A DNA stretch of 64,000 nt from Aquatica leii (taxonomy: Eukaryota > Arthropoda > Insecta > Coleoptera > Lampyridae): NCBI GenBank assembly GCA_035610365.1, contig CM069435.1, positions 67,143,389 through 67,207,388 of the forward strand, in the 5' to 3' direction. Positions 13,491 to 25,555 of the stretch are shown here, piece by piece; positions within the stretch are counted from its first letter, which is position 1, and the number at the start of each line of letters is the position of its first letter. Below the pieces are notes generated by a model, which was not told the DNA's origin, made no database searches, and worked only from the letters and a program-made list of their open reading frames with translations. The position numbers and the translations under genes are program-made.

Positions 13491-15509
13491 TAATTTTATA
13501 CGTAGAATTGTGTTCATGACTGCATATTGTTTTTGCACTTTGATCAGAATTGTGGCGTTTTTTCTTCTTGTTTTACTTTATACAGATGTACTAAAAATAC
13601 TTGTCATTCTAAATTTTATATTAATATCTTGACTAGTAAATATTTTTTTTAATATTTATAAATGTTGATTTAGCTTTGTCTTTTTGTTGGTGGTCATTAA
13701 CATATCTTTAATTGATCATAGTTTTTTATTAATTCTTCCTCTAAAGATTTTTTGAAAGATGATTTTACTGTAAAAGTTAAATAAGAATAAAGCTGAAATG
13801 CATTCTTCTCTAACTTAAAGGAATATCTCGATTTGGTCCATTATTTAATTTTCAACTTTTGCATTTGTCTTTTAACTCTAATATAAATTATCAGTTATTT
13901 TTACGTGTTATGAGTCGATGTTTGTGTTGAGCAATAGGTGATGTAATCTATGTTTCACTTTATCGAAAACTTTTTTAAAATCTATGTAAAACGTAAATAC
14001 ATTTTGATTTATATGTAAGCATGTGCATTTCTCATCATAAGCTGTAACTGTTTTTGAGATATTTTAACACTTTGGAGGCTTTGTAGTTTTTGTTCGAGCA
14101 ATAAAATATTGTATTCGTTCTAATCTAAATTTATTGGTTTTTTTTGGGGACTTTTAAAGCTTTCATTTATTTTTTGTTGATCTAAATTAAGCAACGTTGT
14201 GCATTGTGTTTGACTAATTTCATTTCCGCACTGGGTGGCCAGATAAGAATGTAAAGTGCTTTATATCAAAAACTATTCTTCGTAGAAACTTGCAATAAAA
14301 AAAGATATAAGTAAAGTAACCAAAGGAAAATCCTAGAAATTATTTTTAGATTTTTAAGAGGACCGTCAGAAGGTGAAACCGCTATCTAAAACTTTTAAAG
14401 TAGTTTTTTACTAAAATATACCTACTAAATGTACCAAGCAAATATAGACTTTTTTAAGTTAAGCTTTATTTAATTAATTTTTGTTTAACACTTTTGACGA
14501 ATTTATTAAAATGAAGTGGTGTGGGTAATTTAAAGTTTTTTTGTGAATAAACAGCTGTAACTCTTAAACGACTGAACGCATTTTATCAAACTCAGTCTAG
14601 TTAGAAAGAGCATTTATTACTCCATAAAACTCATTGTACCTGTAATATGTCTAATTTTTAGTTATGCCTCTAGAGCTTGTCTTGTATAATAACAAAAAAA
14701 TATCAAAATTCTTTGAAAAATTAAATGCCATAATATGACTTTTTTCCATAAAAATATAGTGAAATGATACTTTAATAGGCTAGTAAAAACCGTATCTTGA
14801 TATATTATTCTTACCTAAAAATTACAAAAACAGAAAATTTAATTTTTTATAAAATAATAATAATAAGACGCTATTGCAACGATATTTATTCTTATTTATT
14901 TGTTTTCTTACTTTCCTATAAGGAGAATATAGCAATCGCAATTTTTTTTCAGAAATTTTTTATTACATAATTTTACGTTTCAAGGTCTCCTGAATCAGAA
15001 AAATGTATTTTTGCCAAAAAAATTAGGTGTCTGTGTGTAACGATGTACCCACAATAACTCTCAAGCCAAAAGTTCTAGTAAGTTAAAATTTAGTATGATC
15101 CTGGTTTTTCATATTTTCTTGGTTTTATAAAAAGATGGGTCTGATAAAGAAACCGGCAGTGGGTGTATCCCCTATTTTTAACAGTTTTTCTTATATAATT
15201 TTGTACGTATGTAAATTATTCGAATTATTTTTAAAATTTCTTTAATCGTGTACATATCACTTCAAAATGGTTTTATTACAACATAACCTAAAAAAATATA
15301 AATATTCCTTCATCATTCCTTATAGAAAAGTCGTGTAGTGATTACACCAGTTTTTTCACAAAGTTTATAGTTTTTTAAATAGCATTATTCTTAGTTCAAA
15401 AATCTAAAACAACGTGTAGGGACATATAATAAACAAAAAAATCTGATTTTAAAGTAAAACTAATGCTTCCTTAAATGCTTGAACTGTCTTTCAACATACT
15501 TAATGCATT
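13491..15509. other. spacer with possible unclassified repeat
   Basis: No gene recognised. The stretch 14230-15180 is less monotonous than its surroundings, with phrases such as CTGTAACTCTTAAACGACTG near 14552, and has the feel of a degenerate repeat, but no protein motif or TIR could be identified. Confidence 0.4.
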
Positions 15510-15950
15510 ATTAGAGCCGCTCACGTGTAAACATTATAGCAGTTTGAATTTCTGCTGTTGACAGGTTATAGATGGAATCTTAAATTCGTATTTTCATGTC
15601 GTCTCGTGTTGTTCATGGAACTTGGCAAGCAAAACATTTTAACCGGCCGCATAAATAGAAGTTGAAGCAGGTTAAGCTTGGGGATTGGAATGGCCAAGAA
15701 AATAGACTTCCTTGCCCAATCTACCTCTGATGACATATTAGATCTAAATGTTTTTGCACATTTTTATATCACTTCTAAAAGTGACTTCATCTGTCGAAAA
15801 AATTTTGGATACAAATTCTCCATTTTTTTTAACCATGCCCAACATCTGATGACAATAATTCATCAGTCGGTTAAAGTTTTCCTTATTTAAAGCTTTGTTT
15901 ATAACCATATGGTATAGATGTAGTCTAAAAATTTTAAATAACAAACGCAT
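15510..15950 (-). pseudogene. IS630-Tc1-mariner-type transposase remnant
   Basis: The minus strand from about 15950 reads LHLYHMVINKAL, NFNRLMNYCHQML and FVSKIFSTDEVTFRSD, equivalent to the first catalytic aspartate block (FTDEATF) of the insect transposase group that ends WPPRSPDLTPLDFYLWG. After an internal loss it resumes near 15738 with IGQGSLFSWPFQSPSLTCFN then FYLCGRLK, equivalent to IGRGGPI.WPPRSPDLTP.DFYLWG.LK, and runs to about 15515 with a helical tail. The middle section with the second aspartate is missing and stops interrupt the rest. No TIRs seen. A dead DNA transposon fragment. Confidence 0.7.
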
Positions 15951-18900
15951 TGTGAAAAAATATTAAAAAAAAACTTTTCGTTGTGAATAAAACCACAATG
16001 TTTGTTTTTTAATGTTTTATTAGCAAATTCTTTGTGAACTTAATCTGTTCACTTCCTTAGTGCGTAACAAGTTAAGTTTACAAAATTGTTGCTTTTAAAA
16101 CGTTAAAATAGAAACACTGTGATTTTATTTTCAACAAGAAGTTATACAAGACTTACGACAACCACATTAAACATAAAAATTATCTGCAGGTAAAGTAGTA
16201 ATTTTAGTTTTAGTTTACCTATGATCTTTTAAAATGTTTAGACAACGCGAGAGACATCTTTCTCGTACTAACGTGGAGATTTAATTCCATGTATGATAAG
16301 ACATTACTAATATTGTCTTCCGTTATTCTAGCCGAGTGTCTTCGCAACTTAAGTCAAAAACTGCCTGTATTACGCAAATTTCGTACTAAACACAGAAAAA
16401 TTATAAACAAACGCGCTTAATCACCGTTATTTTTATGTCTGTAGTTGACTTGCTTCTTTCAACAGTATAATTTTTTTTTGTAATAATAATAATGTAATTT
16501 AGTTTTTATTTGATTTTGATTGATAATTAAATATAAGTCGTACAAAAAGTATAGTGTATAATTTGTAAGAATTGTATATATATTGTTTAAATACGGTATT
16601 AATACTTAGAAAACACATATACCTCATATTTTTGTTTAAGTTAATGTATTTTAAGGTTTGAAATAAAAATAAAATACACCATGTAATATAAAACCTATAA
16701 ATAATAAGCAATAGTGATACTTACTACAACGATGAGCACAATGTAGAAATTAAATTTAATCGATTTCTGTAATAATATTTATAGTACCTAAAGAATTAAA
16801 CCAATATTATTTTAATTTAATTGAAAAAGTTTTAAATGCATTTTAATTAAAACCAAAGTTTGCATAAAATAATTTTATTGTCAAAATTAATTTTGTTAAA
16901 AAAAATTTCTTAATAAATACTTATACAAAACGTTTGTTGTTACATTATTAATTTAAAGTTTTGCATAAAAATTTTAATACATACATCATAGTTACATTAA
17001 AAACAGGTATTTAGGTAAATTAAAACACAGTGTTAAATTTGTTTACAAATTTTATTAAATATAGGATCAACTGTTTGTTTATTTTTTAAAAGTAAAATTT
17101 TTTAGGCTGCTAATTAAAAGCAGTAACTAAACATTTTTTCAATTCTATTCTAATCTTTAATTTTGTTGTGACACTAAACGTGTTTATGAAGCGTCGTATT
17201 GAATTTTTTTAATTTTTGAACGATTGATTTGATGAGTAAAAATTTTTTTTAAATTAAGAAGTGATATAAACAAATTTTATATAGAATAGTAAATATCATT
17301 TATATAAAATAATCAGTGTTTGGTTAATTTAAAAGACATTTTACTCGTTCAACAATAAATAAAAATAAAAAAAATAAATAACTTGAAATAACATTTATTT
17401 CAATTTAAGTTTAATTTTTTTATTAATATCTGTCACAAACGTCAAAGGAGTTTTACTTCAATCGCGGGTAAAGATTATACGCACTTAAATTTTTTTAAAT
17501 TTGTATTATATATTGTAATTTATATTTTTTTAAACTTATAACACGGACTCAAATTTAATTGAAAATGCAATATAAATTAATTTTTTTAGTTTATATTCAG
17601 ATTCTATATAAACTTTAACAGTATTTTTTATAAACAATTAAAGTAATTTTTTTTAAATTAAACATGCATATACATATTGTTGGGTTCAAGATTTTTACAT
17701 ACAATTGTTGCTATATTTTAATTTTAAGTCAAATTAAATGTAAAGTTGATACAATAAATTCTAGAAGTCAAAGTGGTCACCTGCAATTATTTGCTGCAAT
17801 AAACAACATAAGGATTTATTAGTATTTTTTTTTTAATACTAACACAAAAATTAAAGTTAAAATGTGCATAAATAATGTTATTTATAAGTATATAATACAT
17901 GTATAGAAATGCATATACGTGTTTAATATAAGCAAATTAATAGGTTTAACTTTATAAAACAATATTGTTTCAATTATATACTTTAAATTTCAATTCAATA
18001 TTCTTGTTGTGAGTTACAAAAGTTTGCACTTAATTTAAATTTATTGCAAACTCTTATAGATAACAATAAAATTAAATGCTAAAACCTTAAATATTATATT
18101 TAAAAACAAGTATTTTTTTTATTTACCGTTTTAATATTTTGTATGTTTTAAATGCAGCAAATACCTATAAATTAACATTTTAAACAAATGTTAAATAACC
18201 TTTGTTTAAATATATATGTGTATAAATTAAAACAATTTACATATTTTTGTAAAATAACGATAGTATGTTTATCTGTTTTAAATAAAACGTTTAACTTCAA
18301 ACAAAATGGGTTGTTTTAAATTTTTAAAAATTGCCAACGTAATCAAATATTTCTTGTAGTGACACGTTTTCGTAACGCAACTCATGCGCGTACGATTGAA
18401 TTACCATCATGAATATTGACACTCGATTTTATCAATATTTCTTTTACCAAGCCGGTCTTCCGTATTTGTTCAATGTAGACAAACGTTATGGTATATGAAA
18501 ACAAATGGTTATTTACTTGTTGCTACTTACAAAATGATAATGTATTATCTTAATATCTTTAGGCAAGAGAAAACAAATTTTGAAAAAAACAAATATTAAT
18601 GTGTCATTTTTAGTACTTAATTTATTATTATTGTTATTATTATTTATGTATCTGCTTTGAATTACTTTGATCACAATATAATTATTTTGCTAACATATAC
18701 AATAATTTGTTATTATTTTATATCTTAAATTAATTTTATTGTTTAAAACCAAAAATAATTAAACGTGGTTTTAAAACCCTAACAAAAAACCAAGTGAGAT
18801 GGTTAATTAACAGAAATATGTAACAAATATTAGGCACTACTGTGCAGCTGTTTTCTCTTTTTAAGGCTTATCCAACTTATCTGTACAAGAAAATACTATA

Positions 18901-20977
18901 TAATGTAAATTTTATCAAAAATTAAATTAATTGTTGCTTTATTATTTAACTCTTTCAGAATTTATTTTACAATTTTAATCAGATTTTTTGTAACTGTATA
19001 AGACTTAAAGTGTTTTAAATTAAACATTTAGCCGTTTGTGATATTAGTATCAAAAAGCAAAACTTTATTAACTATATGTTTGTTGTTATAAATTTTAGTT
19101 AGTTAGTTGCTAAAATATGTGTACGTATCTACCTACTACTACGCATCACGGCGCTATTAGTTTTTTTAACAAGGTTACAGTACACAGTGACGTCAATCTA
19201 CTTAGTTTTTTAGGTTGGATATGGTTTGTTAATTGTTAATATTTTTTTTCTATTAGAATGACTCTTGTAAACGTGTTTCTCAACTTTTCAGTATTAAATC
19301 TCACTTATCTGGATTTTAACCACACTTCCAGTTAACTGCTTTATTAGAGCATTATTAAAATACTAATATATACCTAAATCTAGTATTATTTGCTTCAAAT
19401 TCTACCAAACTTTATCAAAATTTGAAACTTTGATTACCATCTACAACTGCTAAATTGTGTTTGGTCAATTAAAAATAATGTAATACTTGCCTAGAACTTT
19501 GTGAACACTTCTTGACTATGTAAAAACACATTAATAAAATTAATAACAAATAAACTTATATAGAAAATAAAAACAACTTTGTTCATTTGTTTTAGAATAT
19601 AGTGTTTAATTAACACCAACGTTTACGATAGTACATAGATTTTAAACATACCGTTTTTCCCAATAAATTAAAGTGTTACGAACACGTACACACACGTACG
19701 TGTGGTGCGTATCTAGCCATCTCGTAGACGAACGCATTTAGCCCCACGTTTTTTTCGCTATCAGCTAACACAAAAGCGTATTTTGTAAAAATTAAAGTAG
19801 TCTAAGTTACTTCTTATAACATCAGGTATCTGCCAATAACAGTTTTGTCAAAATCAGTATAAGCATTTGTATAGCATTTGCGTTAACCAAATCCAATGAT
19901 CTATACTAAACTGATCCTATTTATTTTCTGTTATAAATTCGATTGGTTAAACATATATGATAAGTATATGTATATCTTTGTGCACTAGTTATTCTATTTT
20001 GTTTATTAAAATTTAATTTTAAGTTTTCAAGATATTTAGTGTTTTTATTGTTTGTCGGGATATTTATTATTGTCATGATAATTGCTGTTTTCTTTTAACG
20101 CGTAAGTAAAACTGAACATAAAGTGAGCTAAGTTTTTAGATTTACTTAATGACGTCATTACTCAGCTAATAAAAAAAAACGCGCAAATGAGAAAAATACG
20201 TGAAATAGATGTGACAATTAACAGTCTTTTTACAGTCACCTTGAAGATAATCTTAAAGAGTAGAGAGACTATTGTTCTGTTTTTGGGTTTTATTTTGGTT
20301 TTTACCTGAAACTGACTTGTCGCCGTTTTAAAAGTTAAAATTGAGGTAATTTGTTGAAACATTTTGTATAGTAGTGTCTCGTAGCTATCAAATATTTTAT
20401 TAATGTTATTCTTATATTTTCGGTAACGATAGACAAATGATTAGATTTTGATAGTTCTTCTAATTATTTATTTTACTAGAATTGTGATAAAAATTTTTGT
20501 TTGCTTTGTTATATTAATTACTAGAATTTGCAAACATTCTACTAAATTAGCATTCTGAATGGTAAAATAACAATCAAAACCTACAACATAGAATGACAAA
20601 ACTTTTAAATCAGACTGCAAGTGTGAAACATGTTTAAACTGTCTGATGAATATGAAAACAGTTAAAAATTTATTGATAATAACATTCCGAGATATTTTTA
20701 AATATTCTTGACAACGAACTTAGAACATAGATATTATTTAATAGATAAGAATAAAAGTGGTTTTGTTTATTTTAATATTCATTGCTATAATGTTATACTA
20801 CAAAAATAGTCAATGCTAAATACGAGGCTACAAAACACGAGCAATGTTTTTCAAAAAACTGTAAATTTCAGATTTTAAAAATAACTATAAAACAATTATG
20901 TATTAAATTATAATAAATAACAGAACATAGTTGTTAATACAAAAACACTCAATTCTTATGATGTAATTATCTCAACA
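15951..20977. other. AT-rich spacer
   Basis: About 5 kb without a supported gene. Slightly more mixed composition occurs at 16230-16410, 18355-18490 and 19680-19760 (CpG-containing ACACGTACACACACGTACG near 19682); these could hold isolated exons or regulatory DNA but nothing identifies them. Confidence 0.45.
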
Positions 20978-21096
20978 TACGCCTTGGCCAAAATAGTGGG
21001 GCACTTTATGAAAAACGGAATATTTTAATAATTTAAGCAAATGTAATTAAAAAAAAATGTTTGAATACTTTTATTTGCTTTATTTTAAAATAATAT

Positions 21097-22144
21097 TTAA
21101 TATTTTGTTGGCCCACCCTTGGCTTTTATTACGGCTTTAATCCTCTTCGGCATACTTTGAACTAATGCGGTGCAGGTAGCCGACGACAACTTGTTCCATT
21201 CTATGCACAAATGCTCTATAAGGTTTAAATCGGGTGATTGTGCGGGCCAGTCTAACACCGCCACATTTTTTGATTGAAACCAACCCTTGCTTTCTCGCGA
21301 GGTGTGACAGGGAGCGTTGTCCTGTTGAAAACAGATGTCGGAATATTTGGAAATATTTTGTTTATAGAATTTATTAAAATAGATTTTAACATAATTATAT
21401 AAGATTTTGAATTCATGCGACCTTCACACAAAAATAAATTTCCGACCCCTGCTGCAGCCATGCACCCCCAGATCATGACACTTCCGCTTCCATGTTTCAC
21501 TGTGGGCACAACACAATCTGGGTGAAAATCTTCCCCAACTCTACGACGAACATAAACTGCCCTAGGAGTTCCAAAAACCTACAAAATAAATTATAAAAAA
21601 TTGTGTTTTAGTTTATTTAATTTAAATTAAAACTAACGATAATTTTATTATTAAACTTTGTTTGTAACTATAAATAGGATTAATTATAGTATATACATTA
21701 AAATTTGATTTGTCAGACCAAATAATCTTTGCCCAATCTTTAAATGTTCAATTTTGATGTTGTCGGGTCCATTCCAATCGTCGCTTCTTACGCCGGGTTT
21801 TGCAACCTCATAAACCGGCTTTATTTAGTCGTCTTCTAACGCTCCGTCATGAAATATTTGTTCCACTGAACGTCGATATTTCGGCAGCAAGCTGTGAAGA
21901 CGTCTTCCGCCGATTTCTTAGCGACTCGCGTTGCAACATCCGGTCTTCTTTAGCTGTTATCTTCCGTTTTCTTCCAGTTCTAGGCCTGGATGTATAAGAA
22001 CCACTAACACTAAACCTTTTTAAAGTATTTTGAACAGCATGCCGCGAACAATTCACCATTTTAATAATTTGAGTTTGATTGAACCCTTGATTCTTCAGTA
22101 ACACAATGTTCTCTTAGCTTTTTCAAATTAGTATTTTTAGGCAT
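21097..22144 (-). pseudogene. Tc1-family transposase gene with a 118-bp intron
   Basis: Start ATG at 22142-22144 (MPKNTNLKKL), stop TAA at 21097-21099 after KAVIKAKGGPTKY, the family's usual C terminus. The N-terminal paired-type helix-turn-helix region reads GFNQTQIIKMVNCSRHAVQN and GRKRKITAKED. The catalytic block shows WSDKSNFN, then FQQDNAPCHTSR and VLDWPAQSPDLNLIEHL, giving DD34E spacing. Between SNFN and VFGTPRAVYVRRR lie 118 bp (21579-21696) that start GT, end AG and are not a multiple of three; removing them restores the family alignment exactly, so this looks like a genuine intron. Damage: a frame change near residue 15, in-frame TGA codons around the GL.GC and HQN.TF blocks, and a frame change before FQQD. 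Family certain; intron probable. Confidence 0.88.
21579..21696 (-). other. intron of Tc1-like transposase
   Basis: AT-rich 118-bp segment with GT (minus-strand 5' end at 21696) and TTTTGTAG (3' end at 21579). The flanking codons join as AAT|GTT, giving SNFNVFG with no residue missing against the Tc1 family. Introns are known in the nematode Tc1 and Tc3 transposase genes, so the idea is not strange, but no transcript is available here. Confidence 0.7.
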
Positions 22145-22435
22145 TGTTTTAGTAATTATAATATATTTATTATCTATTGTTAAATAAAAAATATTTTAAT
22201 GGTAAAAAATTTGCAGAAAAGAACTATTAATCAATAAGGTTGTCGCTTAAACACAATTGAATGTAACGAAGGGTAGCGGTTTACTAAAAAATTCTTCTCA
22301 TAGCTGAAGTAATAAACAATAATCATAAAAGTAATAAATTTTTACTATTCCACTTTAAAATAGCAGGCCAAATTGTATACCCGCTAAGGGTTACTTACGA
22401 TTTTAAAAAGTGCCCACTATTTTGGCGAAGGCGTA

Positions 22436-22879
22436 AAACTCTAACAATTTCATCTAAAAATTACATATTTAAGAGTTTAACAATAATCATAAGACAATTA
22501 TGCACTTTGTTATAATAAACAACAACATAAATTTTGTTATAAATTCAAACTTAGAATGACTACAAACTGATCGTAACCCTGCTATATATAAGTGAACAAT
22601 GAAAACTCATAAAACCACAAAGTCCAAACCATCTGCACGGCCATTAAAATTTAACAGTCGTGGACGTTATTTTTTAACAACAATACTTTCTACATAAATA
22701 TTTTTTATAAATTCCTAATTATTTTAATACCATATTGCAATATAATATTTAAAGAAAATTAAACATTAAAAATTTGTAGCACAATTTGAACTTCTTCAAA
22801 TGACAATTTTCCTAACACACTTTTTGTCCTAAATTTTCTCTTTTTTATTATTTGCACAATAAGTAACTTCTGATTTCTG
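22436..22879. other. AT-rich spacer
   Basis: No gene or structured repeat seen between the Tc1-like element and the Crypton-like fragment. Confidence 0.5.
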
Positions 22880-23520
22880 TAGTGCTGTTTGAAAAAGTTG
22901 TTTAGAAACTTCGATTACCTTACTGAATGATTCTTCCACATATTGTTCGGCTACCGATAAAGACTTCTAGCCCCCAAATTGATTTAATGTGAGACTCGAC
23001 CTTCGAAATGGCCTAAACAATTTTTAGGGTTTTCCAACTATAAAAATTCTCTTATCTTTCTAGAAACTTCTTCTAATTTGTGCACACTAACGAATTGTTT
23101 AGTACACTTGTGTTTTCTAAAATTAACAGAAAACGACAATTTTTGTTTTAAAAAAGTGAATACTTTTCCATATCTATAAATCAATAATTTTCATAGTACA
23201 TATTACACTTTGAGTGTGAATTTTACCTAGAAATATCAACGTTTTCATACAGTTTCAAGATTATTTTCAATATTTAAATTTTGCACTATAAACTATCTGG
23301 AGCAATATTTGTTAATAGTGAAGTTACATAGCACGGTAAAATGTCTTTGTTAGCACATTCAACTTTGTTGTTTTTTCTCCATTTTGAAAATTTTTTTAAT
23401 ACTTTTTTGTATCTATTCTTAGTCTTTGCAGGTAGTAACTCTCGACTTGCTGCAACCGTTTCTTTCAAAATTTCTTGACAACGTTTAGGTAAAACACTTT
23501 CACCACCACTTTACCTGACA
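22880..23520 (-). pseudogene. Crypton-like tyrosine recombinase remnant, copy 1
   Basis: Minus strand from an ATG near 23520. The core-binding part reads LPKRCQEILKETVAASRELL then PAKTKNRYKKVLKKFSKWRK (about 23490-23340). After a gap the catalytic part reads FRKHKCTKQFVSVHKLEEVS (about 23120-23060), then NPKNCLGHF..R (the HxxR region), GG.KSLSVAEQYVEESFSKV with the expected active-site tyrosine in AEQY, and SKQLFQ (about 22960-22900). This is the domain order of the Crypton-like tyrosine recombinases common in insect genomes (typical phrases KCT.Q.VGI, TGHCFRRTSATLL, GGWKSSTVAEGY). The middle of the catalytic domain is lost, and several stops and frame changes are present. Confidence 0.7.
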
Positions 23521-23669
23521 TTTTGTTTATTTATTTGTTTTGGTGTTTACAAGCATTGCTATACAACCATCACAGCATACTTGAGATATATGTCATTATG
23601 ACTTATGAAAACAGTTTTGTAAAATGTAATGCTCTGTTATTTTAGTATCACAAAAACTATAAATCAACA

Positions 23670-23788
23670 TAAAGCCGATACGTTTATAACAAACTCGGTT
23701 GATTATAATATCTCGCCTGCGCCTCGATTTTACAATATCGCAACCTTGTCTGTTATATAATTTATATCGGCCTAATACCGTCATATAC
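23670..23788. mobile_element. short palindromic MITE, copy a
   Basis: Imperfect fold-back of about 119 bp. The left arm AAAGCCGATACGTTTATAAC (23671-23690) is complementary to the right arm, which read from the other strand gives TAGGCCGATATAAATTATAT then AACAG. The inner arms carry CTCGCCTGCGCC. A related unit lies at 25092-25210. No coding capacity. Confidence 0.65.
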
Positions 23789-24114
23789 TATTTCATCATA
23801 TTTGCTTCTTAATTTGATATATCTACACAGTCACCATGACTAATATGTCATCGATAACAGCCACAGCCGTTATAATAACACAATAAACGTTATTTAAATA
23901 TTAATGCATTTTTAATCAAATCTATTCATAATTTTTTTAATAGATTACAAATTAATAAAACACTATTTTGTATTGGAATAAACATACAAAATAAACAAAC
24001 ACTTGAAATGTTGTTTATTTTGTTGCTGCTGGCACCATCTTTAAAAAAAGTTTTTGAAGCTAGTTCAATACTTATTTGATCGCTAGAGATATTTAAAGTA
24101 TTAAAAAAAGTATA

Positions 24115-24460
24115 CGTATTTTTTGTCCAGAAAAGTTTCTTGAAGGCTGTAAATTATCTTTTGGAAGAAAAAGTTGTTTTGATGTTTTGAATTTCTTGGT
24201 AACTAATTCATCATTATACTGGTCTGCAACTGTTCCAGATTTTTAATCTCCAAATTCCTTTGAGGTAAGCAGATCGCCACCATTTTTACCAAGCAATTTG
24301 ATTGTTGATCTACAAAAGCAATGACCTATGTAATTTTGACAATCTTCTATTTTAGAAACCTTAGAAATTTTTTTAGGAATGTCTTCAATTTTATGAATTT
24401 CTACCAGCCGTCTTGTGCATTTACTTTTTCTGTAATGTACAAACACACGTTGACTTTGTA
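24115..24460 (-). pseudogene. Crypton-like tyrosine recombinase remnant, copy 2
   Basis: C-terminal catalytic domain only. The minus strand reads FVHYRKSKCTRRLVEIHKIE, DIPKKISKVSKIEDCQNYIG, HCFCRSTIKLLGKNG, GGDLLTSKEFGD then KSGTVADQYNDELVTKK and SKQLFL. The order matches the family consensus KCT..VGI..IPKKIA.., YTGHCFRRTSATLL, LKR.GGWKS, VAEGYI. The active-site tyrosine (ADQY) is kept. The arginine expected in HxxR is cysteine (HCFC), and the codon for the tryptophan before KS is a stop, so it is inactive. It lies in the same orientation as copy 1, about 0.6 kb upstream of it. Confidence 0.72.
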
Positions 24461-25091
24461 TACTAAAGGGCCAAAAAACTGCATATTTTTTATAAAGCGT
24501 ACAGCTTTTAAAAAGAGTGTCATCTTCCGTAATAGTAAATTTCAGAATAGTCTTATTTTTTGTGTTTTTCTGCTTTACAATTATGAATTTTCAGTATCTT
24601 TTATACAGTTTGTTTGCAACGTACAAAGTTCTTGGCAACGTAAGCGTAATCTTAAGTAAAGACGTGACAGATACTAACCTAGGAATGTCAGTATATTCAT
24701 ATGATTTCAAGCAACTCTTTACATGGAAATTTTTTTGCATAAACTGTTTGGCAAATATTTTCTTTTTTAATTGTAACCCGTAGCAGAGCACAATATTGTC
24801 GTTGATCACGTTAACCTCTCTATTGTTACGCCGTGTTTTAAAATCTTTATCTTTTTTTTCATAAATTCATTAGTCTGTAAAAAAAATTCAAACTTACAGC
24901 AGTTGACTTATACATCTTTGAGAATTTCACAAATCACAACACTTTCACACAACATATTAAAATTTTATTTATATATTGTTTACAACCGTTACTATTGCAA
25001 AATTTAAAACTGTCTAATTAGTTTCTTAAAATGTAATTTTTAATTTTCTTTTAATTAACCAAATTTTAGGTATGACAAAAAATAGCGAACA
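24461..25091. other. spacer between Crypton-like fragment and MITE b
   Basis: No supported gene. Open frames on both strands (24517-24783 and 24591-24809) are low-complexity and carry no recognisable motif. Confidence 0.45.
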
Positions 25092-25210
25092 ACATATGGC
25101 CGATATAAGCATATAACAGTTTTGATTAATATTTATCAGCTTCGTATGCGCCTAAAACATTTATACTCGACTGTTATACGCTTACTATCGACCTAATGTC
25201 GTTATATACT
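25092..25210. mobile_element. short palindromic MITE, copy b
   Basis: Fold-back of about 119 bp with left arm GGCCGATATAAGCATATAAC (about 25098) and right arm read from the other strand GGTCGATAGTAAGCGTATAA. The outer motif TATATAACGACATTAGG matches copy a's TATATGACGGTATTAGG, and both centres contain a GCGCC core. Same size and design as copy a, so one family. Confidence 0.65.
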
Positions 25211-25555
25211 ATAACCGTACAGTAAACGCGTTAATATTTAATTATTTTGTTGCAAAAAAATTATATAATTAACAGAATATTACCAGTATTAATTTTTTAT
25301 ACTTTCATTTATAAATTAATGTACAAAACGATATTAAATACAAATAATAACTAACATACTTATAGTAGATAAAATAAATATAATTAATAACAATACTTAA
25401 AATTAAAAAAATATTTTAAGCTTTTAAAAATTCTAAATAGTTTTATTTTTAGATTTATATATTTTTTATATAAATTTTGTACAAAAATTACAACTTTTTA
25501 ATCTTCATAATATCTGCACTACAAATAAATGTTACACTAAACTAAAAGGTAAAAC

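Larger units (their letters stand above)
20980..22433 (-). mobile_element. Tc1-like DNA transposon, nearly full length
   Basis: Complete element bounded by TIRs. The left end CGCCTTGGCCAAAATAGTGG and the right end, reading in from the other side CGCCTTCGCCAAAATAGTGG, match over roughly 28 bp with about two differences. TA dinucleotides at 20978-20979 and 22434-22435 are the expected Tc1/mariner target duplication. Length is 1454 bp. It carries one transposase gene on the minus strand (separate entry). TIR identity and the few coding breaks suggest a relatively young but inactive copy. Confidence 0.92.

Noticed and set aside
16230-16410. Slightly GC-richer patch, possible exon
   Set aside because: No frame longer than a few tens of codons and no motif or splice signals that fit together.
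20148-20158. TGACGTCA-like palindrome
   Set aside because: A CRE-type octamer can occur by chance and no gene lies nearby.
20643-20665. CTGATGA...GAAAAC resembling a hammerhead core
   Set aside because: Only four bases lie between the two core parts, so helix II cannot form.
24321-24659. 112-codon plus-strand frame
   Set aside because: Largely antisense to the Crypton-like fragment and low-complexity; a shadow frame.
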